Origin: Pseudomonadota bacterium | GTDB taxonomy: Bacteria > Myxococcota > UBA9042 > PHBI01 | Length of the DNA: 7,696 nt | Assembly: GCA_005772945.1 (NCBI GenBank) | Contig: SXIE01000126.1 | Location: forward strand, 1-7,696 | Direction of reading: 5' to 3' | In this document: positions 1 to 6,482 of the stretch, in pieces | How the letters are laid out: each line of letters opens with the position of its first letter | How positions within the stretch are numbered: the first letter of the stretch is position 1 | Position numbers and translations under genes: made by a program | Notes under the pieces: generated by a model | The model's database searches: none | The model's input: the letters and a program-made list of their open reading frames with translations, nothing else | What the model was told of the DNA's origin: nothing

Positions 1-124
1 CGAGCGCCTGATCAAACAGCGCCCGCGTGGTCTCGGCGAGGCGTCGCAAACGGTCCCCCGCGGGGCCGAGCGGCAGCTCGTGGGCGAATCGGTCCAGGGC
101 TTCACGGGTCGCGAGCAAGTTCAT
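1..124 (-). CDS. 5' end of a leftward gene of unknown function (partial)
   Basis: Reading leftward, an ATG at 124 opens a frame that stays open to the window edge, giving 41 codons. The product starts MNLLATREALDRFAHELP and continues as an apparently amphipathic helical stretch rich in Leu, Arg and Ala. No signal peptide or membrane segment is visible. Support for a real gene comes from a GAGG Shine-Dalgarno-like sequence at 134-131, six bases before the ATG, a promoter-like element further upstream (226-198), and codon use with mostly G or C at third positions. It is divergent from the large lipoprotein gene that starts at 339. Too little protein is visible to assign a family, and the rest lies outside the window. 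Confidence 0.62.
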   Translation of the reverse strand, partial: MNLLATREALDRFAHELPLGPAGDRLRRLAETTRALFDQAL

Positions 125-197
125 CGGACGCCTCGTTCCTTTCGGCCCGGGGCGCCCGCCGCAAACACTCCTCGGAGCGCCGGTGGCCGAGGCGGAG

Positions 198-226
198 GCT
201 ATAGACGGCGGCCATCACGGCGTCAA
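198..226 (-). promoter_or_regulatory. Sigma-70-like promoter for the leftward gene
   Basis: On the minus strand TTGACG (226-221, five of six matches to TTGACA) is followed after exactly 17 bases by TATAGC (203-198, four of six matches to TATAAT). Transcription would start near 191, giving a leader of about 67 bases before the ATG at 124. The hexamers and spacing are seen directly. Their use as a promoter is inferred from the standard sigma-70 consensus and from the AT content of these hexamers within very GC-rich surroundings. Confidence 0.5.
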
Positions 227-273
227 CCGCGCATTCGTCCGCCTGAGCCTCTCGCGCCCGCCGTCCGGCGCGC

Positions 274-303
274 TTTACACGGCCCGCCCATCGCGGCGAC
301 AAT
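274..303 (+). promoter_or_regulatory. Possible sigma-70-like promoter for the lipoprotein gene
   Basis: TTTACA at 274-279 (five of six matches to TTGACA) is followed after 18 bases by GACAAT at 298-303 (four of six matches to TATAAT). Transcription would begin near 310 and leave a leader of about 29 bases including the GAGGGGA ribosome-binding site. The -10 match is modest, so this is weaker than the leftward promoter on the other strand. Confidence 0.38.
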
Positions 304-326
304 GCGCGCGCCGCCGGGGGGCGGCC

Positions 327-333
327 GAGGGGA
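327..333 (+). promoter_or_regulatory. Ribosome-binding site that fixes the lipoprotein start at 339
   Basis: GAGGGGA lies five bases before the ATG at 339. That ATG opens directly into a signal peptide with a lipobox. Together these decide the start in favour of 339 over the more distant in-frame codons upstream. Confidence 0.65.
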
Positions 334-338
334 CGGCG

Positions 339-3300
339 ATGCGACAGGCTTTCCATGCGTGGATCGGGGCGCTGGTGGGGTTCGCGAGCGTGGGCGGCTG
401 CGACGAGATCGTCGTGGTGTCCGAGGCGGGCCGACCGCCCGAATTCTCGAACCTGCAGACGACCCTGCAGGTCGTCGAAGGCCAACCGCTCGGCGTGACG
501 TTCACCGCGACCGATCCCGACGGGACGGCCGTGCACTTCTCGCTGGTCGGAAACCCGAGCGGGACGGCCATCGGCGCGGCCGACGGGGTCTTCGCCTACA
601 CCCCGGACTTCGCCGTCAGCAGCCCCGGCGCGAACACCGCCTACGACTTCACGGTGCGCGCGACCGACAGCGGCTCGACGCCCGCCAGCACCGACGTCGC
701 CGTTCGCCTGACGGTCCTCGACGACCTCGACGAGGACGGGATGCCGAACGACGCCGACGCCGACGCGGACGGCGACGGCCTCACGAACGCCGAGGAATCC
801 GCGATCGGCAGCGATCCGCTGGCGCGCAATTCGGACGGCGACACGCTCGAGGACGGCGCCGACAACTGCCCGATCGTCGACAACCAGACGCAGGCCAACG
901 CCGACAGCGACGCGCTCGGCGACGCGTGCGACGCGTGCCCCAACGACGACACGAACACGTGCGCCGAGTGCCCCGGGGGCCCGTCCGAGGACGTCGACCG
1001 CGACCTCGTCTGCGCCGCTGACGACAACTGCCCGACCGACGCCAACGCCCCGAGCGACTGCGATCAGAACGCCGCCACGCCGCCCGAGCACTGCGACGGC
1101 GACGACGACGACCTCGGCGACGCGTGCGACGACTGCCCCGACGACGCCACGAACGACGCGGACCAAGACGGCGTCTGCGGCGCGGTCGACAACTGCCCGA
1201 ATATCAAGAACGAGAAGGTCAACGGGACTCAGCCGGACGTCGACCAAGACAAGCTCGGCGACGCCTGCGATCCCGACATCGACGATGACGGCCTTCCGAA
1301 CACGGCCGACAACTGCCAGAGTTCCGTCAATCAGGACCAGCGCGACACCGACGGCGACGACCTCGGCGACGCCTGCGATCCGGACGACGACGACGACGGC
1401 GTCGCGGATGCGAGCGACACCTGCCCGCTCGTGGCGAACACCTCGCAGCTCGACCTCGACGGCGACGGCCTCGGCTACGCGTGCGACACGTACGAGACCC
1501 TGCCGTGGGCCATCCACCTGGGTCTGGCGGTCGATGGCGTCGACGGCATGGCGCGCCGCGGATCGATCGCGCTCACCTTGCGCGCCGCCGACGCCGTGTG
1601 CGCGACGACGGGGTGCGGCTACCCGGGCGTGGCCATCTTGAGCCGCGACGACTGGAGCTACCTCGAGCGTCACGACACCGGCGAGAGCGCGACGAATTGG
1701 ATCGCCCTGACGCCGCCGTCCGCGCTGTCCGCACCCTACCTCGCGCAGAACGACGCGACCTACTTCGCCGCCACGGGCACGGGCTCGGTCGGCATCGCGC
1801 GTGTCACCGCAGCCGGCGTCGGATTCCCGTATGGCAGTCAGACCCCGAACTCGGCGCCGTTCTACCAGGATGCGCCCGACGGCAAGACCCTCTCCGTGCT
1901 GCGCACGGCGTCGGCCGTGGGCCTGCAGCTCTTCCGCATGGAGGACGTCGTCGGCAAGGACCCGCAGTCGCTCAAGACCGCCAATGACTACCGCGACGAG
2001 GCTGGCCACGGTCCGCTCTCGCTCGGCGATGGCGCGCTCTACATCCCGATCGAGTCGGCGAGCTTCCAATACAGCCTCTATGCCTACACCCAGACGGGCG
2101 AGTTCAAGGCCGTGCAGGTGCCGCAGCCCATCGGCCCATCCGTGAGCCTCGATGGCGCCGTCGACCTCGCGTTCGTCGCGCTCGACGTGACGGATCGCTT
2201 GCCCTGGTATTGCTGGCGCAAGTCGTCCGCCGACCAGGCGCAGCTCTTCATGCTGCGCGCCGGATCGGTCGTCCATGCGCACAAGCCCGGCTTCGTGAAG
2301 GGGTGCTCGGAGGTCGTGGCGACGCAGAGCCCGTCGGGGCTCTGGTTGTTCGCGGGGTCGGCCCAGGTCGCGGGCCAGACGCGTGTGCGCGTGTGGGACC
2401 CGGAGGACGCGCTGGGGATCGCGGGCACGGAGGTCTATGGCGCGACGGGCGTCGCCGAGCAGGTGTCCTTCGGGTTTGCGGGCAGCCAGATCTACATCAT
2501 TCGACAGGGCGGCTGGGGCAACACCGACGGCGATGACGATACGTGGAGCGTGGACTGGCTCGATCTCGGGTCCCCGAACGGGCCCAGGACGCAATCCGTG
2601 ACGGCCGTACCGCTCTATGAGGCCGCGTTCGCGTTCAACGACGCGGGCTGGGTCGGCATTCTCGGCCGCACCGCGGCGGCCAAGGACAGTGGCGCGATCG
2701 TGGCGCGCCGCTTCCAGGGCGGCGTCTCGGCCGCCCCGGTCGAGCAGTCCTTTGGCGCGAACGGAACCGCGATGCGCGCGTACGACGTGTGGATCGCGCC
2801 GTGGGGGTCACTCTACGGGCGCTACGCGCTGACGAGCAGCAAGCTGCTCGGTGCGTGGCCGGCCCGGGGGCTCTTTGCCTCCTCGCTGGGCGTGACGGCG
2901 ACGTTCGCGAACGTCACGTTTCACGGGCAAGCCAGCGCGCTCGTCAGTCTCCAAGCCGCGCAGTCGGGCCAACTCTCTTACGTGACGGAGGGGGATACGG
3001 CGCCGCCGACCCTGACCCGTCTCGCCGGGATCTCGGGGGCCGCGCACTCGGCGCTCATCCCGTCCGATGCGGACGCCGGAATCGCTCGGAATAATTGGAG
3101 TTTCTACCCAGAAGCCGACGGCAAATACGCCGTGGCCCTCGTGACCCCCGGGACGACCCCGACGCTGACGCCGGAGACCCGCCTGGCGGGACTGGACCAC
3201 GCGCCGTTCGACGCGCAAGTGGCGCCCGACCTGTCCGTCTGGTTTCGCGCTATGAAGGGGGCGGCGAACGTCATCGTGTCGTTCGGGCCGAGCGCGGCGA

Positions 3301-3647
3301 CCTTACTTGTCGAGGACCTGCATGACCCGATCTTCCTCGATCACCGCGACTATCAAGCGACGATTGCGCGCAACGCGTTCTGGGGGGTGGTCGGCGTCGA
3401 CGCGAACGGCGTGCCGCGCGCCTGCCGCGCGCCAAGCACGGCCGGCAGCGCGCCGGTGGCGCTCGAGTGCTGGGAACTCACCGAGGACGGGTCATCCGCC
3501 GAGGTCCTCGCGGCCGGCGTCGACGATGACGGAATGGCATGGGCGGTGATGTCCCAGTCGTCGCCGAGCATGTCGCAGCCGATCGCCCTGCGTCTTTGGC
3601 GGAGCGCCGTTTCAGGCTCGGGTGCGCCCGTGGCGGCGACGCCCTGA
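339..3647 (+). CDS. Large secreted lipoprotein with Ig/cadherin-like domain and thrombospondin type 3 repeats
   Basis: This encodes a 1102-residue protein, probably exported and lipid-anchored in the cell envelope. Residues 1-20 form a short signal peptide (MRQAFHAWIGALVGFASVGG) ending in a V-G-G-Cys lipobox with Cys21 as the lipidation site. Asp22 at position +2 would favour inner-membrane retention under the E. coli rule, which may not hold here. Residues about 33-127 resemble an Ig/cadherin-like module, with a VVEGQPL opening, TATDPDG, FAYTPDF and YDFTVRATDSG. Residues about 128-385 are TSP3 repeats dense in Asp and paired Cys (D-N-C-P and L-G-D-A-C-D units), which in known families bind calcium. 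Residues about 386-1102 match no family I recognise. They look beta-rich, with irregular strand-turn units such as LYAYTQTGEF and RVRVWDPED, so a propeller-like fold is possible but unproven. No C-terminal sorting motif is evident. Function is unknown; adhesion or surface scaffolding is a guess. The HAD gene follows after 14 bases. Confidence 0.9.
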   Translation: MRQAFHAWIGALVGFASVGGCDEIVVVSEAGRPPEFSNLQTTLQVVEGQPLGVTFTATDPDGTAVHFSLVGNPSGTAIGAADGVFAYTPDFAVSSPGANTAYDFTVRATDSGSTPASTDVAVRLTVLDDLDEDGMPNDADADADGDGLTNAEESAIGSDPLARNSDGDTLEDGADNCPIVDNQTQANADSDALGDACDACPNDDTNTCAECPGGPSEDVDRDLVCAADDNCPTDANAPSDCDQNAATPPEHCDGDDDDLGDACDDCPDDATNDADQDGVCGAVDNCPNIKNEKVNGTQPDVDQDKLGDACDPDIDDDGLPNTADNCQSSVNQDQRDTDGDDLGDACDPDDDDDGVADASDTCPLVANTSQLDLDGDGLGYACDTYETLPWAIHLGLAVDGVDGMARRGSIALTLRAADAVCATTGCGYPGVAILSRDDWSYLERHDTGESATNWIALTPPSALSAPYLAQNDATYFAATGTGSVGIARVTAAGVGFPYGSQTPNSAPFYQDAPDGKTLSVLRTASAVGLQLFRMEDVVGKDPQSLKTANDYRDEAGHGPLSLGDGALYIPIESASFQYSLYAYTQTGEFKAVQVPQPIGPSVSLDGAVDLAFVALDVTDRLPWYCWRKSSADQAQLFMLRAGSVVHAHKPGFVKGCSEVVATQSPSGLWLFAGSAQVAGQTRVRVWDPEDALGIAGTEVYGATGVAEQVSFGFAGSQIYIIRQGGWGNTDGDDDTWSVDWLDLGSPNGPRTQSVTAVPLYEAAFAFNDAGWVGILGRTAAAKDSGAIVARRFQGGVSAAPVEQSFGANGTAMRAYDVWIAPWGSLYGRYALTSSKLLGAWPARGLFASSLGVTATFANVTFHGQASALVSLQAAQSGQLSYVTEGDTAPPTLTRLAGISGAAHSALIPSDADAGIARNNWSFYPEADGKYAVALVTPGTTPTLTPETRLAGLDHAPFDAQVAPDLSVWFRAMKGAANVIVSFGPSAATLLVEDLHDPIFLDHRDYQATIARNAFWGVVGVDANGVPRACRAPSTAGSAPVALECWELTEDGSSAEVLAAGVDDDGMAWAVMSQSSPSMSQPIALRLWRSAVSGSGAPVAATP
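720..1493 (+). repeat. Thrombospondin type 3 repeat block within the lipoprotein gene
   Basis: The block covers protein residues about 128-385. It starts with an OmpA-linker-like unit (DGDGLTNAEE, then GSDP and SDGD) and continues with Cys-containing units. L-G-(D/Y)-A-C-D occurs five times, at nucleotides 915, 1113, 1254, 1362 and 1470. The DNA falls into two groups: copies one and two share GACGCGTGCGAC, copies three and four share GACGCCTGCGATCC. This suggests local duplication in at least two steps. The last copy reads LGYACD, with Tyr replacing the usual Asp. Spacing between copies varies (198, 141, 108 and 108 bases) because a less regular, Cys-rich section lies between the first two. 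Confidence 0.85.
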
Positions 3648-3661
3648 GCGGGGGAACCTCG

Positions 3662-4354
3662 ATGGCCGTGCTCCTCTTCGACATCGACGGCACGCTCGTG
3701 CGCGGCGCCGGCGCCGGCAAGCGCGCGATGGCGCGAGCGTTTCACGGCGAGCTCGCGCACGGGGTCGCCGGGCTCGACCACGTCCAATTCCACGGCAACA
3801 CCGACCGCTCCATCGTGCGCGAGGCGCTCCTGGCGATGGGATCGCGCTGCTCCGACGACGACATCGACCGCGTGCTCGCGGCCTACGTCGAGGCGCTCGC
3901 GCTCGAGGTCGCCGAGACCCGTCCGTTCCGCGCGCTGGCCGGGGCTCAGCCCCTCCTGGAGCGCCTGGCTGGCGCGCGGGGCCTCGCGCTCGGACTGGGA
4001 ACGGGCAACGTGCGCGCGGGGGCGCTGCTCAAGCTCGCGTCGGTCGGCCTCGCGTCCTACTTCGGCTTCGGCGGCTACGGATGCGACGCGGAGGCGCGCG
4101 ACGCGCTGCTCGCCATCGGCGCCCGCCGCGGGGCCGAGCACCTCGGCGTCTCGCCCGGCACGGTCCAGGTCGTGGTCATCGGCGATACGGTGCGCGACAT
4201 CCGGGCGGCGCGGGCTATCGGGGCGTCGGTCTTGGCGGTCGCGACGGGCGGCTCGACCGCTGCCGAGCTCGCCGCGGAGGCGCCCGATCTCCTGGTCGCA
4301 TCGCTCGAGGACCCGCGCGCCGCGGCGATGCTGCTGGCGTCTTCGGCGTCGTAG
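3662..4354 (+). CDS. HAD-superfamily hydrolase, phosphoglycolate phosphatase-like
   Basis: A 230-residue cytoplasmic phosphatase-type protein, a normal length for this HAD subgroup. Motif I is FDIDGTL, with Asp7 the expected nucleophile and Asp9 the acid/base. A helical cap occupies roughly residues 15-90. Motif II is GLGTGN (Thr114). Lys124 in LLKLASVGL and the following SYFGFGGYG segment fit phosphoglycolate-phosphatase relatives. Motif IV is VIGDTVRD, with Asp175 and Asp179 as likely magnesium ligands. The substrate cannot be read from sequence; small phosphomonoesters such as 2-phosphoglycolate are typical of the group. The start at 3662 is supported by GGGGGAA at 3650-3656, five bases upstream, and by motif I beginning at residue 6. 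An in-frame upstream start at 3539 would overlap the lipoprotein gene and add no recognisable sequence. It begins 14 bases after the lipoprotein stop, so co-transcription is likely, although the functions show no obvious link. Confidence 0.92.
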   Translation: MAVLLFDIDGTLVRGAGAGKRAMARAFHGELAHGVAGLDHVQFHGNTDRSIVREALLAMGSRCSDDDIDRVLAAYVEALALEVAETRPFRALAGAQPLLERLAGARGLALGLGTGNVRAGALLKLASVGLASYFGFGGYGCDAEARDALLAIGARRGAEHLGVSPGTVQVVVIGDTVRDIRAARAIGASVLAVATGGSTAAELAAEAPDLLVASLEDPRAAAMLLASSAS

Positions 4355-4361
4355 GGCGCTC

Positions 4362-5096
4362 TCAACGGCCGGTCGCGCCCGCGCTCGGGGCGGCCCCGTA
4401 CCAGGTCCGGGCGACGACGCGGTGGCGGTAGATGTGGTGCTGCTGGCAGCGGGAGCAGACCGGCACCACCACGTCGGGATCGCCCGCCTGGAAGCGCGCG
4501 ACGCACGCGGTGCACAGGCAGTCGGGGAAGTCGCCGCCGACATCGTAGAGCACGACGACGTCCAGGGCCTCGCCGCCCTCGCGTCCCTCGCCGCCCTCGC
4601 CGGCCACACACTTGCACGCAAATGCACGCATTCCGGTGCCGTGGCGTTGGCAGGCGATGGCGTCCTCGTCGCCGTTCGACCCCCCCGCGTCGTCGCCGTC
4701 GTCCCCGTCCAAGAGCCCGTAGGCGCGCATGCAGCGCGCGTTGAGCCGCTCGGCGAACTTGCGCGTGAGCGGCACCGGATCCGCCAGCGCCCCGAGCACC
4801 GGGTCGCGCGTGCCGGTCACCCGCGGGCCCCCGCGCGCGCTCCAGTCCACGTCGACCTGCGCGCCCGCCGTTCCGACGAACCCGGGCCAGTCGGCGGCCA
4901 GCCGGCCGCTCGCGTCGACCCACACGATGACCTCGAGTGGCGCACGCGGGTGCCCGATCGGGACCGCGGCCGTGACGCGCCGCGCGCTCGGCGTCGGCTG
5001 CGGGAAGGTCCAGGTCGGCTCGAAGCGACCGCGCGGGAACATCGTCGCGCACGCCTCGCACCCGCACGTCAGGAGGTGCCCCGCGAGCTTGATCAA
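4362..5096 (-). CDS. Cysteine-rich, probably zinc-binding protein of unknown function
   Basis: This encodes a 244-residue protein that I do not recognise. From the proposed TTG start at 5096, the N-terminus holds C11-x-C13-xx-C16. Residues about 30-125 form a Cys-poor middle with strand-like segments (LEVIVWVDASG, VDVDWSARGG). Residues about 129-146 are a low-complexity Gly/Asp/Glu linker. The C-terminal part has C149-xx-H152, C161-x-C163, C193-x-C195-xx-C198 and C214-xx-C217-xx-H220-H221, enough for two or more structural zinc sites. There is no signal peptide or membrane helix, so it is probably cytoplasmic. The TTG start overlaps the AlgH-family stop codon as TTGA, a typical translational-coupling layout, and keeps the first Cys cluster. 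An ATG at 5042, with GAGG upstream, would remove that cluster and is the main alternative. It converges on the HAD gene with 7 bases between stops. That a protein is encoded is fairly sure; its role is unknown. Confidence 0.78.
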   Translation of the reverse strand: MIKLAGHLLTCGCEACATMFPRGRFEPTWTFPQPTPSARRVTAAVPIGHPRAPLEVIVWVDASGRLAADWPGFVGTAGAQVDVDWSARGGPRVTGTRDPVLGALADPVPLTRKFAERLNARCMRAYGLLDGDDGDDAGGSNGDEDAIACQRHGTGMRAFACKCVAGEGGEGREGGEALDVVVLYDVGGDFPDCLCTACVARFQAGDPDVVVPVCSRCQQHHIYRHRVVARTWYGAAPSAGATGR

Positions 5097-5659
5097 TGCA
5101 GGTGACTCGAGCCGTCGACCAGGTGCGTCGGGTTCGCGATGCCGATGAGCTGCAGCGCGCGATGCCAGACGTCGGCGCGCGGCGCGTCGAACACCAGATG
5201 CACGTTCATCGGCGCGGTGAACCACGATCCCTGGATCATCTCGCGCTCGAGCTGGCCGGGGCCCCAACCCGCGTACCCCAAGATGAGCCGGTACCCGTCG
5301 TTGGGGTTCTGTCCGTACGCTTCGAGTCCCTCGCGCGAAGGCGACAGCGCGACGCCCTCGTGGATGAGTTTGGTGCCCTCGAACGTGTGCCGCGGGCTAT
5401 GCAGGAGCCACCCGCGCTGGCGCTCGACCGGCCCGCCGCAGAAGGCCCGCGGCGCCGCGTCGCCGGCCCAGGGGATCCCCGATTCGGCGCACACCGCCTG
5501 CACGGGAAGGTCGAGCACGTGATTGATGACGACGCCGAAGGCGCCCTGGCGCGAATGCTCGCACAGCAGCACGACGGCCCGATAGAAGTTCGGGTCCTTC
5601 AGACTTGGCATCGCGACCAAGAGCCCTGGCGCCAGCGTAAAAGGCATCGGCGGCATCAT
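5093..5659 (-). CDS. algH: AlgH/YqgE family protein (UPF0301)
   Basis: A 188-residue protein, close to the 187 residues of E. coli YqgE/AlgH. It has the family's N-terminal signature (APGLLVAMPSLKDPNFYRAV, residues 10-29), then VVLLCEHS and GAFGVVINH. The central FCGGPVERQRGWLLHS, the LILGYAGWGPGQLEREM segment and the GSWF motif are characteristic. The biochemical role of the family is unsettled; AlgH was linked genetically to alginate regulation in Pseudomonas. No signal peptide is seen, so the protein is expected to be cytoplasmic. The start is uncertain: ATGs at 5659, 5656 and 5647 all fit the family N-terminus, a GTG at 5713 is also in frame, and none has a convincing Shine-Dalgarno sequence. 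I chose 5659. It lies in a leftward cluster after the CinA-like gene (78-base gap) and its stop overlaps the proposed start of the Cys-rich gene by four bases. Confidence 0.92.
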   Translation of the reverse strand: MMPPMPFTLAPGLLVAMPSLKDPNFYRAVVLLCEHSRQGAFGVVINHVLDLPVQAVCAESGIPWAGDAAPRAFCGGPVERQRGWLLHSPRHTFEGTKLIHEGVALSPSREGLEAYGQNPNDGYRLILGYAGWGPGQLEREMIQGSWFTAPMNVHLVFDAPRADVWHRALQLIGIANPTHLVDGSSHLH

Positions 5660-5737
5660 GCCGATCGCCACTGAAACCCGCAAGCAACGGTCGCGGGCCG
5701 TCGCATGGGGCACTCCCGCGCGGTGCCTGCGCCGTCG

Positions 5738-6481
5738 CTAGTTCGCGACGTGCGCGTGAAATGCGCTCCTCGCCGCGTCGCGCGCCGCCTCGACCGCGCC
5801 CTCGTCGCCGCCCTCGAACGTCACCTTGAGCCGCCACCCCGTGCCCTCGAGGCGCGGGTAGGAACCGATCTGCACGGCGGGGTGCTGCACGACGATTCCG
5901 TCCAATGCTTCGCACACCAACGATTCCTCGACGGCCAGCTCGAGCGCCGCCTGGAACCACCTCGGCGACCCCCGGAAGTGGCTCTCGATCCCGTCGAACA
6001 CGCGCTGGAGCAGCGGCGGAATCCCGGGCAAGAGCCACGTCTTGCCGTGCCTCAGGGCCGGCCAGGGGACCCCCGCGCCCCACACCAATTCGGTCCCGAC
6101 CGGCACGCGCGCAAGCCGCCGGTAGCCTTCCGCGGCCGGGCCCGACATGTGCGCCGCGAGCCGCTCCGCGATCGCCGGGTGCTCGACGATGTCGACCTGC
6201 CTGAGGTCCGCCATCGCGGCCAGCGTCACGTCGTCGTGCGTCGGTCCGATGCCGCCCGTCGTCAGGACGAAGTCGGCGCGGCTCTCGAGGCGCGCGACCG
6301 CCTCGACGATGGCCGGCCGCTCGTCGGGGACGACGGCGACCTCGCGCACACGCACGCCCAGCTCGCGAAAGCGGCCGATGAGGAACGCCGCGTTCTGCTC
6401 GACGACCTTGCCCGAGAGGACCTCGTCGCCGATGACGCAGAGGCCGACGACGAGCCGGCGCTGTCCCTCCGCGACCGACAC
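5738..6481 (-). CDS. CinA N-terminal-type (MoCF_biosynth) domain protein, without the amidase domain
   Basis: A 247-residue cytoplasmic protein of the competence/damage-inducible CinA (COG1058) type, related to the MoaB/MogA molybdopterin-binding fold. The nucleotide/cofactor-site motifs are IGDEVLSGK (residues 17-25) and TTGGIGPTHDDVT (74-86), followed by LPGIPPLL (151-158) and a C-terminal alpha/beta part with IGSYPRLEG (205-213). Full-length CinA is about 400 or more residues and ends in a PncC nicotinamide-nucleotide amidase domain. Here the protein stops before that domain, as in many stand-alone COG1058 members. For the family, ADP-ribose pyrophosphatase activity has been reported for the N-terminal part of CinA; FAD-synthase-like roles are known in eukaryotic relatives. 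The actual substrate here is unknown. Translation begins at GTG 6481, one base after the preceding gene's stop, with no other in-frame start before the first motif. This suggests coupling. Confidence 0.9.
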   Translation of the reverse strand: MSVAEGQRRLVVGLCVIGDEVLSGKVVEQNAAFLIGRFRELGVRVREVAVVPDERPAIVEAVARLESRADFVLTTGGIGPTHDDVTLAAMADLRQVDIVEHPAIAERLAAHMSGPAAEGYRRLARVPVGTELVWGAGVPWPALRHGKTWLLPGIPPLLQRVFDGIESHFRGSPRWFQAALELAVEESLVCEALDGIVVQHPAVQIGSYPRLEGTGWRLKVTFEGGDEGAVEAARDAARSAFHAHVAN

Positions 6482-6482
6482 C

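Larger units (their letters stand above)
125..338. other. Divergent intergenic region with promoter-like elements in both directions
   Basis: These 214 bases separate the leftward partial gene from the rightward lipoprotein gene. They contain a leftward TTGACG/TATAGC pair, a rightward TTTACA/GACAAT pair and a ribosome-binding-site-like sequence at each end. A frame continues upstream of 339 in phase with the lipoprotein, back to 27, but its translation is arginine-rich, has no secretion signal and runs into the leftward gene. It is therefore treated as non-coding. No obvious operator palindrome or riboswitch was recognised. Confidence 0.6.

Noticed and set aside
27..338. Upstream in-frame extension of the lipoprotein gene to 27
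   Set aside because: The 104 extra residues are arginine-rich and would bury the signal peptide inside the protein. The extension also overlaps the promoters and the divergent gene. ATG 339 has a good ribosome-binding site.
80..1021. 313-codon rightward open frame in another phase over the lipoprotein 5' part
   Set aside because: The product is almost entirely Arg, Gly and Ala, with no motif, as expected from an out-of-phase read of GC-rich coding sequence.
720..1493. Possible CRISPR or tandem DNA repeat array
   Set aside because: The repeats are in frame, vary in spacing and sequence, and encode TSP3 motifs; they are protein repeats.
102..2594. 830-codon open frame antisense to the lipoprotein gene
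   Set aside because: Its Val/Arg-rich, low-complexity translation is the mirror of GAC- and GCG-rich codons of the TSP3 gene. It shows no domain and is a typical artefact of high-GC DNA.
4376..4393. GC-rich hairpin-like sequence as a terminator for the HAD gene
   Set aside because: The stem is only about five base pairs, lies inside the opposing coding sequence and is not followed by a T tract. Such stems are frequent by chance at this GC content.
3353..4627. 424-codon leftward open frame across the HAD gene
   Set aside because: It is antisense to a convincingly motif-complete HAD hydrolase and has no recognisable sequence. It also overlaps the 3' end of the Cys-rich gene.
4422..5105. 227-codon rightward open frame opposite the Cys-rich gene
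   Set aside because: The translation is Arg/Ala/Val-rich without motifs. The minus-strand frame has patterned Cys pairs and an operon-like junction with algH.
5660..5737. Promoter or separate small gene in the 78-base gap between the CinA-type and algH genes
   Set aside because: No convincing -35/-10 pair or ribosome-binding site was seen. Part of the gap may simply be algH coding sequence if GTG 5713 is the true start.
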